This document shows, in pieces, positions 8,420-16,118 of a DNA stretch of 64,000 nt. Where the stretch lies: contig NZ_JAFBCF010000001.1 in NCBI RefSeq assembly GCF_016907535.1, positions 2,542,001-2,606,000 on the forward strand, given 5' to 3'. Each line of letters opens with the position of its first letter. Position 1 is the stretch's first letter. Under the pieces are notes generated by a model. The model was not told the DNA's origin and searched no databases. It was given only the letters and a program-made list of their open reading frames with translations. Made by a program: the position numbers and the translations under genes. The DNA is from Microlunatus panaciterrae (lineage in GTDB: Bacteria; Actinomycetota; Actinomycetes; Propionibacteriales; Propionibacteriaceae).

Positions 8420-9412
8420 TCAGCGGGCGGCGTCGCCCATCCGGTAGTCGTGCGTCAGCTCATCCAGCCGCTGCAGGACGTCCGGGGCGAGCGTGGTCTC
8501 TGCTGCTGCCAGGCTCGCGTCCAGCTGGTCCGGCCTGCTGGCGCCGATGATCGGCGCGGTGATCGCCTGCTGAGCGAGCACCCAGGCCACAGCCATCGTC
8601 ACCAGCGGCAGCCCAGCGTCGTCGGCCACCTTCTGCAGGTTCTCGACGGTGTCGAACTCGCGATCGTGCCAGTAGCGGTCCTGGTAGTTCTTCGAGGCGG
8701 TGCCCAGGGTGAACCGGGTGCCTTCGGTCGGTGCGGCGTTGCGGACGTGCTTGCCGGACAGCAGCCCGCCGGCGATCGGGTTGTAGGGGATGACGCCGAC
8801 CCCCTCTTCCTCGCAGAACGGCAGCATCTCGCGCTCGATCTGGCGGAACAGCAGGTTGTAGCGGGGCTGAACGGAGTCGAAGCGCGCCAGGCCGAGTGTT
8901 TCGCTCCGGCCGATGGCGCGGACCAGCCGGTAGGTGAGGAAGTTGGAGCACCCGATATAGCGGACCTTCCCCATCCGTACGAGGTCGTCCAAGGCGCCCA
9001 GCGACTCATCGATCGGCGTCAGCGGGTCGAAGCTGTGCAACTGGTAGAGGTCAATGTAGTCGGTCTGCAGCCGACGTAGCGACGCATCGACAGCCGACAT
9101 GATGTGCTTGCGCGAGTTGCCTCCGTCGAAGGGGGCCGGCCCCATCTGGCCGAAGCACTTCGTGGCCACGATGAACCGGTCCCGCTTGCCTTTGAGCCAG
9201 CGGCCGATGATCTCCTCTGTCCGTCCTGCCGTCCCGGTGTCTCCACCCAGCGGATAGGCGTCGGCGGTGTCGAGGAAGTCGATCCCGCCCTCGGCTGCCC
9301 GGTCCAAGATCGAGAAGGAGGCCACTTCATCACACTGCAGACCGAAGGTCATCGTCCCCAGGCAGAGCTTCGAGACCTGCAGGCCGGTCCGTCCCAGACG
9401 CACATGTTCCAT
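8420..9412 (-). CDS. Aldo/keto reductase
   Basis: 330-residue NAD(P)H-dependent reductase of the AKR superfamily, (beta/alpha)8 barrel. The catalytic tetrad is visible as D48 and Y53 in LDTADAY, K85 in VATKCF and H126 in YQLHSFD. The C-terminal coenzyme-binding segment contains PIIGASRPDQLDASL. It resembles the actinobacterial general stress or sugar-aldehyde reductase group (YajO/Tas-like). It is divergent from the flavodoxin gene with about 119 bases between. The physiological substrate is unknown. Confidence 0.9.
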   Translation of the reverse strand: MEHVRLGRTGLQVSKLCLGTMTFGLQCDEVASFSILDRAAEGGIDFLDTADAYPLGGDTGTAGRTEEIIGRWLKGKRDRFIVATKCFGQMGPAPFDGGNSRKHIMSAVDASLRRLQTDYIDLYQLHSFDPLTPIDESLGALDDLVRMGKVRYIGCSNFLTYRLVRAIGRSETLGLARFDSVQPRYNLLFRQIEREMLPFCEEEGVGVIPYNPIAGGLLSGKHVRNAAPTEGTRFTLGTASKNYQDRYWHDREFDTVENLQKVADDAGLPLVTMAVAWVLAQQAITAPIIGASRPDQLDASLAAAETTLAPDVLQRLDELTHDYRMGDAAR

Positions 9413-9531
9413 GACGACACTCTAGGGAGTGCCCCGACAGCCTCTGAAAGGGGTTGCGGGACTTTGGCCCCTTGGAGGTACGGCAGCTGTCGGAGTTGGC
9501 TGGAGTCTCCACCCAGTCAAGGAGTAGCACC

Positions 9532-10056
9532 ATGAAAGCTCTCGTCGTCTACGAGTCGATGTTCGGCAACACCGAGCAGGTGGCCCGAGCCATTGCCGAT
9601 GGGTTGCGGGAGTCGGTCGAGACGGAGTCGGTGGAGGTCAGCGAGGCGCCCAAGGTGCCGGGACCTGACGTCGGGCTCATCGTCGCCGGTGGACCCACCC
9701 ACGCGTTCTCCATGAGCCGGGCCAGTACCAGGGCCGACGCGATCACCCGCGGCGCTCAGGAGGGCGAGCAGGACTTCGGACTACGGGAGTGGATGGACGG
9801 GTTGCCGTCGGGCCACCACACCGAGAAGGTAGCCACCTTCGATACCCGGATCCAGACCATGCGCCACCTGCCGGGGTCGGCGGCGAAAGGGGCGGCCAAG
9901 GAGGCGAGACGACATGGGTACGAGTCCGCAGAACCGGCCGAGAGCTTCTATGTCCACGACGTCGACGGACCGCTCCTCGACGGGGAGCTCGACCGCGCCA
10001 GGGCCTGGGGCCGGCAGCTGGGCGCCGCTCTGGGGGGATCGACAGCGGGTCGATGA
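9532..10056 (+). CDS. Flavodoxin family protein
   Basis: About 174 residues. The N-terminus MKALVVYESMFGNTEQVARAIA carries the FMN phosphate-binding loop (SMFGNTE) of flavodoxins, and GGPTHAFSMS is the second flavin-contacting loop. This is the short single-domain form seen in many actinobacteria and probably serves in electron transfer or quinone/stress reduction. AAGGAG at 9519-9524 sets the start at 9532; the frame is open upstream but without features. A GC-rich palindrome follows the stop at 10060-10072. Confidence 0.88.
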   Translation: MKALVVYESMFGNTEQVARAIADGLRESVETESVEVSEAPKVPGPDVGLIVAGGPTHAFSMSRASTRADAITRGAQEGEQDFGLREWMDGLPSGHHTEKVATFDTRIQTMRHLPGSAAKGAAKEARRHGYESAEPAESFYVHDVDGPLLDGELDRARAWGRQLGAALGGSTAGR

Positions 10057-10158
10057 CGTCCCGCCAGGCGGGAGTCGCCCGCCGTACGTACCGGCTCGTC
10101 CTTGACGGCAACGTCTGCGCGCCGCTCGGCCACAGGAGCATGGAAGCTGACGCCGGAC

Positions 10159-11049
10159 TCAGACGTGGGCTGTTCCCGGCGCGTCGGTTCGAGCCTTCTC
10201 CTGGGGTTTCGACGACTCCTCGTGATGCGCCAGCTGACGAACGCCGACGGCCATCGCCACCAGTCCCACCACCTCGGCGACCAGCGTCACCGGGGAGCTG
10301 AACGGCTGTTCGCCGAAGACGGCGACCCCGAAACCGATCGCCACCATGACATCGAAGATGTTGAGCACCGGCATGGACACCGAGAGCCGGGTGGCCTGGT
10401 AGGCCTGCTGGTTCAAGACGAACGCCGCCACGCCGACGATGATCATCGCCCACACCGGCCAGTGGGTGAGCATCGCGCCCACGCCGCTGTGCAACTGGCT
10501 GATCACCAGCTTGATCAGGCCTGCGACCAGTCCGAACAGGATGCCGGCAGAGGCACCCAGCAGCAGGCCGCGACGCTCGGGGGTCGCCACCTTGCCGAGC
10601 GATACGACCGTCACCGCGACGACGGCGACCGCAAGACCCACGAACCAGGCGGCGACGCTGTCTCGCGGCGGCTTCGGGGCGCTTGCGTGGGTGGTGGCGA
10701 TGAACAGCGCCAGACCACCCCAGGTGATCGCCGACGAGACCAACACCTTGCGGGGCGGCAGCCGCCGGTCGAGGCCCGCCCGGATGAAGACGGCGAAGAC
10801 AATCGAGCTCACGATGATGGGCTGTACCAAGCCCAGCGGGCCCAGCTTGAGAGCCAGCGCGTGCAGGCAGAAGGCGAGGAAGCTCATGGCGATCCCGACC
10901 AGCCAGCTGGGCCTGCGAACCAACGGCCCGAAGATCCGCAGCCCGGACCTGTCGTCTCCTGGAGTGCGGGCCGCGGCGCGGTGCTGCAGGGCGGTACTGC
11001 CGGCGAAAACCGCAGCCGAGGCCAGCGCGGCCAGTATGGCTGGGATCAC
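10159..11049 (-). CDS. DMT superfamily transporter
   Basis: 296-residue membrane protein with nine or ten hydrophobic helices arranged as two EamA-like halves (QPIIVSSIVFAVF in the first, SVSMPVLNIFDVMVAIGFGVAVFGE in the second). The second-half motif before the last helices is typical of drug/metabolite transporters, including the NIPA-like DMT proteins of actinobacteria. The C-terminal 30 residues form a charged cytoplasmic tail. Substrate unknown. Confidence 0.8.
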   Translation of the reverse strand: MIPAILAALASAAVFAGSTALQHRAAARTPGDDRSGLRIFGPLVRRPSWLVGIAMSFLAFCLHALALKLGPLGLVQPIIVSSIVFAVFIRAGLDRRLPPRKVLVSSAITWGGLALFIATTHASAPKPPRDSVAAWFVGLAVAVVAVTVVSLGKVATPERRGLLLGASAGILFGLVAGLIKLVISQLHSGVGAMLTHWPVWAMIIVGVAAFVLNQQAYQATRLSVSMPVLNIFDVMVAIGFGVAVFGEQPFSSPVTLVAEVVGLVAMAVGVRQLAHHEESSKPQEKARTDAPGTAHV

Positions 11050-11205
11050 CGTCGGCTGCCTTGTCGATGATGCCTATCCATGTTTCGCTCCCTGTCTCGA
11101 CCCCTTGCGGCGCCGCCCAGCATCGGCGGCTCCGCCCCTCCACCTGAGGGAGCAGATCATCTGCCACCATACAAAGGGACCCGAACGTGCGGTTGCCACA
11201 CCTCG

Positions 11206-11253
11206 GATCGTCAACGTGCCAGATCGTGAACGTGCCAGACCGTGAACCATGGG
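11206..11253 (+). repeat. 16-base direct repeats just upstream of the SDR gene
   Basis: Two near-identical units (GATCGTCAACGTGCCA at 11206-11221 and GATCGTGAACGTGCCA at 11222-11237) are followed by a decayed third (11238-11253) that runs into the Shine-Dalgarno of the SDR gene. They may be slippage products or tandem regulator sites. Confidence 0.85.
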
Positions 11254-11260
11254 AGGCTCC

Positions 11261-12028
11261 ATGTCGGACCCGCTCGATGCCCTGCTCGACTTCTCGCTGC
11301 GAGGAAAGGTGGCACTGATCACCGGCGGAGCTTCCGGGATCGGGCTGGCCATCTCCCAGGCCTTCGCCCGCAGGGGAGCAGTGATCGCCATCGTCGACCG
11401 AGCCGAGCCGGAGGCTCGGGAAAGGGCCGCCGCGCTGGGTGCGGACCACCGCGCCTTCCGCTGCGATGTGACGAGCCAGCCGGAGGTGACGGCGACGGTC
11501 GATCGAATCGTCGAGCAGCTCGGCCGGATCGACATCCTCGTCAACTGTGCCGGGCTGGCCCTGCTGGCGCCCGCCGAGGATTTGACGCTCCATGACTGGG
11601 ACACCACGATCGCAGTGAACCTGACGGGCACGTTCCTGATGAGCCAGGCGGTGGGCAGGCAGATGCTCCGGCAGGGATCGGGCAAGATCCTCAACCTGGC
11701 ATCCCAGGCCGCCCACGTCGCGCTGGACGATCACCTCGCCTACTGCGCCTCGAAGTTCGGGGTGCTCGGTCTGACGAAGGTGCTGGCCTCCGAGTGGGCG
11801 GGCCGCGGCATCCAGGTGAACTCGCTCTCACCCACCGTGGTGATGACCGACCTCGGCCGGAAGGCCTGGGAGGGGGAGAAGGGCGATGTGCTGAAGGACC
11901 GGATCCCCACCGGTCGCTTCGCCGAACCCGAAGAGATCGCGGCAGCCGCACTGTTCCTGGCCTCCGCTGCCGCCGACATGATCAACGGCGCCGACCTGCT
12001 CGTCGACGGCGGGTACACCATCCGATAA
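11261..12028 (+). CDS. SDR family oxidoreductase (GolD/threitol dehydrogenase-like)
   Basis: 255-residue short-chain dehydrogenase. TGGASGIG at 21-28 binds NAD(P), NCAG lies near residues 95-98, and the catalytic residues are S148, Y161 and K165 (YCASK). The N-terminal extension DPLDALLDFSLRGK and the C-terminal DLLVDGGYTIR match the sugar-alcohol group that includes GolD and D-threitol dehydrogenase. ATG at 11261 is chosen over ATG at 11249 because GGAGG lies four bases upstream. It is followed after 15 bases by the adenosine-specific kinase gene, so the two are probably one operon. Exact polyol substrate uncertain. Confidence 0.88.
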   Translation: MSDPLDALLDFSLRGKVALITGGASGIGLAISQAFARRGAVIAIVDRAEPEARERAAALGADHRAFRCDVTSQPEVTATVDRIVEQLGRIDILVNCAGLALLAPAEDLTLHDWDTTIAVNLTGTFLMSQAVGRQMLRQGSGKILNLASQAAHVALDDHLAYCASKFGVLGLTKVLASEWAGRGIQVNSLSPTVVMTDLGRKAWEGEKGDVLKDRIPTGRFAEPEEIAAAALFLASAAADMINGADLLVDGGYTIR

Positions 12029-12043
12029 GACAGGAGGGCCACA

Positions 12044-12535
12044 ATGAGTGAGCTTGAGATCAGCATCGTCGGCGTCGAGATGCCCGAGGGTGTCAACCTC
12101 ATCATCGGTCAGTCGCACTTCATCAAGACTGTCGAGGACCTGTACGAGGCCCTGGTGGGCTCGTCACCGCATCTGCGGTTCGGGCTGGCCTTCTGCGAGG
12201 CGTCCGGGCTCCGACTGGTACGACGGGCCGGCAACGACCCGGAGTTGGTCGCCTTGGCGGTCCGGCACGCTGCGGGCATCGGGGCCGGCCACTCGTTCAT
12301 CGTATTCCTCCGTGACGGCTTTCCGGTCAACGTCCTCAACCAGGTCAAGGCGGTGCCGGAGGTGTGCCGCATCTACTGCGCGACGGCGAACCCGGTCCAG
12401 GTCCTGGTCGCCCAGACCGAGCAGGGGCGTGGCGTGCTGGGGGTGATCGACGGCGGCTCGCCGCTGGGGGTCGAGACCGACGACGACGAGCAGGACAGGC
12501 GGGCGCTGCTCCGGACCATTGGCTACAAGTTCTGA
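12044..12535 (+). CDS. Adenosine-specific kinase family protein
   Basis: 163 residues matching the adenosine-specific kinase family (PF04008), best known from archaea. The conserved GQSHFIKTVEDLYEAL near the N-terminus, FGLAFCEASG and the C-terminal GVLGVIDGGSPLGVE are family features. Members bind adenosine and AMP; in vivo roles are poorly defined. GGAGG precedes the ATG at an ideal distance. It lies between an SDR gene and an aldo/keto reductase gene, suggesting a small polyol or nucleoside-derived sugar module, which is inference. Confidence 0.85.
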   Translation: MSELEISIVGVEMPEGVNLIIGQSHFIKTVEDLYEALVGSSPHLRFGLAFCEASGLRLVRRAGNDPELVALAVRHAAGIGAGHSFIVFLRDGFPVNVLNQVKAVPEVCRIYCATANPVQVLVAQTEQGRGVLGVIDGGSPLGVETDDDEQDRRALLRTIGYKF

Positions 12536-12602
12536 GGGCGGCTACGGCTCCGGGGGCTCGGCCCCTCGCGCAACCGCACGGACCGTCGGTAGCGTGGGCG
12601 GC

Positions 12603-13634
12603 ATGTCCTATGTCGCCGATGTCCAACGCTATGACGTCCAGCCCTACCGCCGCTGCGGACGCAGCGGGTTGCAGCTCCCGGCCATCTCGCTCGGGTTCTG
12701 GCATAACTTCGGAGATGACAAACCACTGGAGACGCAGCGCGCGGTGATGCGACGCGCCTTCGACCTCGGTGTGACCCACTTCGACCTGGCCAACAACTAC
12801 GGGCCGCCGTACGGTGCGGCGGAGACCAACGCCGGGCGCATCCTGGGAGAGGACTTCGCGACGCACCGGGACGAGCTGGTCATCTCGTCCAAGGCGGGCT
12901 GGGACATGTGGCCGGGACCCTACGGTGATCTGGGTTCGCGCAAGTACCTCACCGCGAGTCTCGACCAGTCGTTGCGCCGGCTCGGCCTCGACTACGTCGA
13001 CATCTTCTATCACCACCGGCCCGATCCGGACACGCCGCTGGAGGAGACCATGGGGGCCCTTGACGCTGCGGTCCGCGCCGGCAAGGCACTCTATGTGGGG
13101 GTCTCCTCCTACTCCCCGGAGCACACCGCGAAGGCCGCGGCGATCCTGCGCGACCTCGGTACGCCGATGGTGATCCACCAACCCTCGTACTCGATGTTCA
13201 ACCGCTGGATCGAGGAGGGTCTGCTGGACGTCCTCGAGCGTGAAGGGGTCGGCTGCATCGCCTTCACCGCTCTGGCCCAGGGCCTGCTGACGGACCGCTA
13301 CCTCAAGGGAGTACCGGAGGACTCACGAGCGGCGCAGGGCAAGTCGTTGTCGCAGGACTCGATCAGCGAGGAGAACCTGGCGCGGGTCCGGGCGCTGAAC
13401 GAGATCGCCTCGGGTCGCGGGCAGTCGCTGGCGCAGCTCGCACTGGCCTGGGTGCTGCGCGACGCCCGGATCACCTCCACCCTGATCGGGGCCAGTAGCG
13501 TCCGGCAGCTTGAGGACAACGTCGCTTCGGTGCGGCGGCTGGACTTCTCTGCGGAGGAGCTGGCCGAGATCGACAGGTACGCCGTCGAGTCCGGCGTTGA
13601 CCTGTGGGCGTCGGCGCGCGGTGCTACAGGTTGA
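12603..13634 (+). CDS. Aldo/keto reductase (YghZ-like)
   Basis: 343-residue member of the AKR14/YghZ group (L-glyceraldehyde 3-phosphate reductase and relatives). Tetrad residues are D61, Y66, K97 and H138 (FYHHRP). Family signatures are LANNYGPPYGAAE and the loop DMWPGPYGDLGSRKYL. Start ATG at 12603; the 84-base upstream extension of the open frame overlaps the kinase gene and looks non-coding. It follows the SDR and kinase genes in the same direction, 67 bases after the latter. Confidence 0.9.
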   Translation: MSYVADVQRYDVQPYRRCGRSGLQLPAISLGFWHNFGDDKPLETQRAVMRRAFDLGVTHFDLANNYGPPYGAAETNAGRILGEDFATHRDELVISSKAGWDMWPGPYGDLGSRKYLTASLDQSLRRLGLDYVDIFYHHRPDPDTPLEETMGALDAAVRAGKALYVGVSSYSPEHTAKAAAILRDLGTPMVIHQPSYSMFNRWIEEGLLDVLEREGVGCIAFTALAQGLLTDRYLKGVPEDSRAAQGKSLSQDSISEENLARVRALNEIASGRGQSLAQLALAWVLRDARITSTLIGASSVRQLEDNVASVRRLDFSAEELAEIDRYAVESGVDLWASARGATG

Positions 13635-13656
13635 TGGTGAGGTCCGCTCGGCCGTG

Positions 13657-14601
13657 TCAGCGCGCCTCCACCCTGGGCCTCACCTCGTGAATGAGGCGGG
13701 TGAGCGTCTCGGCGTCGTAGGGCGGCTGCAATGAGCAGGTGACGGTGGTGAAGCCCAGGTCGACGTAGCGGCACAGCCGCTCCACCACCTGATCCACAGT
13801 GCCGACCCAGTGGAAGCTGCTGTCCGGGTCGGGCGGCCTGGTGCCGTTGGCCTTCGCGATCGACGCCATCGCCGCCCGGGCCTCGTCGAGAGTGTCGCGG
13901 ATCATGGGTCCCGAGTCGACCGACAGCTCGATGTCGGCGAGGTCGCGGCCGGCCTCGAGGCAGTGCCGGCGCAGCACCTCCAGCTTGTGCGGTGCCTCGT
14001 CCAGGCTCGCCTGCGCGTTCCAGATATCGGCGTAGCGCGCAACGGTGCGTAGGGTCTTGCGTTCGCCGACGCCTCCGACCATGATCGGCAGCCGTTGCTG
14101 CACGGGCTGCGGGCTGAGGATCAACCGGTCGGTGCGGTACCGCCCGTCCGCATGGGTCACGGTCTCCCCGGCCAGCAGGGGCCGGATGATCGACAGTGCC
14201 TCGTCCAGCCAGTCGAGCCGTTGGCCCGGGCTCCGGCCGAACTCGACCCCCCACGCCTCATGCTCACGGGCGTGCCATCCGCCGCCGAGACCAAGTAGGG
14301 CACGGCCGTTGCTGACGTGGTCGATGGTCGTGATCGACTTGGCCAGGATGGCGGGGTTGCGGAAGGTGTTGGAGCCGACCAGGAGCCCGATCCGCACCTG
14401 CTGCGTGGACGCGGCCAGAGCGGCGGTGCCAGCGATGCCTTCGAACATCGTGGCATCCTCCGGCCCGTGCAGGGGGGTGAGGTGATCAGGGAGGAAGAGG
14501 TAGTCGTACCCGAGCTCGTCGACCAGCCGGGCGGCACGGAGCAGCGTCGACCAGCTGTCGCACTGGGCGGAGAGCTGCACACCGAACTTGATCGTGGTCA
14601 C
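13657..14601 (-). CDS. LLM class flavin-dependent oxidoreductase, probably F420-linked
   Basis: 314-residue luciferase-like monooxygenase fold. LFLPDHLTPLHGPEDATMFE, the substrate and cofactor loop LGLGGGWHAREHEAWG, and PIMVGGVGERKTLR are typical of the actinobacterial F420-dependent LLM branch. Cofactor choice (F420 versus FMN) is by family resemblance. The GTG start at 14601 has only a weak Shine-Dalgarno. It is convergent with the aldo/keto reductase gene (22 bases between stops). Confidence 0.85.
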   Translation of the reverse strand: MTTIKFGVQLSAQCDSWSTLLRAARLVDELGYDYLFLPDHLTPLHGPEDATMFEGIAGTAALAASTQQVRIGLLVGSNTFRNPAILAKSITTIDHVSNGRALLGLGGGWHAREHEAWGVEFGRSPGQRLDWLDEALSIIRPLLAGETVTHADGRYRTDRLILSPQPVQQRLPIMVGGVGERKTLRTVARYADIWNAQASLDEAPHKLEVLRRHCLEAGRDLADIELSVDSGPMIRDTLDEARAAMASIAKANGTRPPDPDSSFHWVGTVDQVVERLCRYVDLGFTTVTCSLQPPYDAETLTRLIHEVRPRVEAR

Positions 14602-14608
14602 CGGCTCA

Positions 14609-14624
14609 GCATCTCAGAAGATGC
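14609..14624 (-). promoter_or_regulatory. Perfect dyad upstream of the LLM oxidoreductase start
   Basis: GCATCT-CAGA-AGATGC: perfect six-base arms around four bases, beginning eight bases upstream of the GTG start on the minus strand. The position fits a repressor site or an RNA hairpin over the ribosome binding region. No factor can be named. Confidence 0.35.
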
Positions 14625-14717
14625 TCTGGTCCCGGGGGCGAAAGCACGCCCGATCTCGCCTGGACAGCAGGAAACCTACGAGGCGATTTCCCTACGCCAG
14701 CATTGTCCGGGTCTCTC

Positions 14718-14741
14718 AGCTCGACAGTTGTCTGTTGAGCT
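14718..14741 (+). promoter_or_regulatory. Hairpin in the leader of the hibernation factor gene
   Basis: AGCTCGACAG (14718-14727) and CTGTTGAGCT (14732-14741) form a ten-base-pair stem with one G-U pair and loop TTGT. It lies 190 bases before the proposed start. It could be a terminator, or a control element if the leader is transcribed. Confidence 0.35.
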
Positions 14742-14928
14742 CTCTCGCTCGTCTCGTAGGCAATTCTCATCACACTCCACCAGTGCAGACGGGGTGAGGG
14801 CCGAAAGTCCTTTCCTGGTGGGACCCGGATCGCCGTTCGACCTCTCGGTCGTCCGCAAGTGCCTGGGCCGTCGGTCGGCGGGACCTTCGCCCCTTGGTCG
14901 CTCGCGGGAGCGGCAGCATTCTGAAGAC

Positions 14929-15729
14929 GTGGATGCAGAGAGAACAGTCGGTACAGCCGACGTCGAGGTCGTTATCAGAGGCGACATCCCGGACACCATC
15001 CGTGCCGAGGCCGCCAGCAAGATCAGGGAGGTGACCGAGAACATCGGCGAGCCGATCCTGCATGCGCGGGTGCGGCTGACCCGGTCCGCCAACCCTTCAG
15101 TCGACCGTCCCGTGCTGGCCCAGGCCAACCTGGATGTCAACGGCCGGCTGGTGCGTGCGCAGGTGGCGGGGACGACGGCCGAAGAGGCCGTCGACCTGCT
15201 GCAGGCGAAGCTGCGGCACCGGTGGGCGCATCTCGAGCGGGACTGGGAGGCCCGTCGCGGGGGCCAGCCAGTGTCGGGACCGCATGAGTGGCGTCACGGC
15301 AGCGAGCCCACGCACCGGCCGTCGTACTTCCAGCGACCGGCCGAGGAACGCGAGGTGGTGCGACACAAGGCGTTCGAGCTGGCCCGCGCGACCGTGGACG
15401 AGGCTGCCGACGACCTCGAGCGGCTGGACTACGACTTCCACCTCTTCACCGATTCCGCCACCGGCCTCGACACCGTCATCTATCGTGCCGGCCCGGCCGG
15501 CCTCCGGCTGGCCCAGCTGGCACCCGACCCTTCCTGGCAACCGGTGACCGAGGTCCCGGTGACGGTCAGCAGGCAGCACGCCCCTAGGCTCGACGTGCCG
15601 GAGGCGATCGAGCGGTTGGGGCTGACCGGACTGCCATTCCTGTTCTTCGCCGACTCGACCAGCGGACGCGGCTGCGTGCTCTATATGCGCTACGACGGCG
15701 ATTACGGACTGATCACGCCGGCCGGGTAG
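14929..15729 (+). CDS. Long ribosome hibernation promoting factor (HPF/RafH-like)
   Basis: About 266 residues. The N-terminal ~105 residues are an S30AE domain (VEVVIRGDIPDTIRAEAASK onward), which binds the small ribosomal subunit decoding site. The rest appears to hold two copies of the HPF C-terminal dimerisation-type domain (DYDFHLFTDSATGLDTVIYR and LPFLFFADSTSGRGCVLYMR). This two-copy layout is like mycobacterial RafH, the hypoxia-linked hibernation factor. GTG at 14929 is the likeliest start but its Shine-Dalgarno is weak, and longer in-frame starts cannot be excluded. It is followed 21 bases later by the chagasin-like gene in the same direction. Confidence 0.8.
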   Translation: MDAERTVGTADVEVVIRGDIPDTIRAEAASKIREVTENIGEPILHARVRLTRSANPSVDRPVLAQANLDVNGRLVRAQVAGTTAEEAVDLLQAKLRHRWAHLERDWEARRGGQPVSGPHEWRHGSEPTHRPSYFQRPAEEREVVRHKAFELARATVDEAADDLERLDYDFHLFTDSATGLDTVIYRAGPAGLRLAQLAPDPSWQPVTEVPVTVSRQHAPRLDVPEAIERLGLTGLPFLFFADSTSGRGCVLYMRYDGDYGLITPAG

Positions 15730-15750
15730 GCGGATCGGAGGGTGGGCTGG

Positions 15751-16101
15751 ATGGGCGAGCTGACGCTTGACCAGGACTCCGCTGGGGGCATCTTCAAGGT
15801 TGTCGTCGGTGACACCATCACCCTGACGCTCCGGGAGAACCCGACCACCGGGTTCCGTTGGCAGCTCGAGCCTCGGCCCTCGCAGCTGCTGGCGCCGGAG
15901 GGTGCGCACTTCACCGTCGGCCCGCACCCCGGGGTGGGGAGTGGTGGGGTGCGGACTTGGCGGTTCCGCGCGATCACCCCTGGTCCGGTCGTTGTCGATG
16001 CCCGACTGGGCCGTGCGTGGGAGGGGGAGGCGGCGGCCATCGAGCGGTTCTCCGTCTCCCTGGACATCAGCCCGGCCGATCCATCCGTCGACGAGCGCTG
16101 A
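15751..16101 (+). CDS. Chagasin-like cysteine protease inhibitor (family I42)
   Basis: 116-residue all-beta protein with the three loops by which chagasin-family inhibitors block papain-type proteases: NPTTG at 30-34 (followed by FRW), GSGG at 63-66 and RAW at 88-90 (usual form RPW/RPF). Length matches the family. No signal peptide, so it should be cytoplasmic. GGAGGG at 15737-15742 selects ATG at 15751 over the in-frame GTG at 15742. It lies 21 bases after the hibernation factor gene. Its stop lies 17 bases from the stop of a convergent papain-like protease gene, the obvious candidate target, though inhibition is inference from family and position. Confidence 0.85.
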   Translation: MGELTLDQDSAGGIFKVVVGDTITLTLRENPTTGFRWQLEPRPSQLLAPEGAHFTVGPHPGVGSGGVRTWRFRAITPGPVVVDARLGRAWEGEAAAIERFSVSLDISPADPSVDER

Positions 16102-16118
16102 CGGTCGCGGCGCCGGGC

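Larger units (their letters stand above)
14602..14928. other. 327-base gap between LLM oxidoreductase and hibernation factor genes
   Basis: Divergent promoter region. It contains a perfect dyad next to the LLM start and a ten-base-pair hairpin at 14718-14741, both listed separately. The open frame of the hibernation factor extends upstream through this gap but has no conserved content there. No RNA gene or further CDS recognised. Confidence 0.6.

Noticed and set aside
10060-10072. Palindrome CCCGCCAGGCGGG after the flavodoxin stop
   Set aside because: Only a one-base centre and no T-tract. Such short GC palindromes are expected by chance here.
9743-11734. 663-codon minus-strand open frame
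   Set aside because: Overlaps flavodoxin, DMT and SDR genes in other frames. Arg/Gly/Pro-rich composition is typical of a shadow frame in high-GC DNA.
14317-14928. Upstream extension of the hibernation factor frame
   Set aside because: Open only because of high GC. It runs antisense to the LLM oxidoreductase gene and has no conserved content before the S30AE domain.
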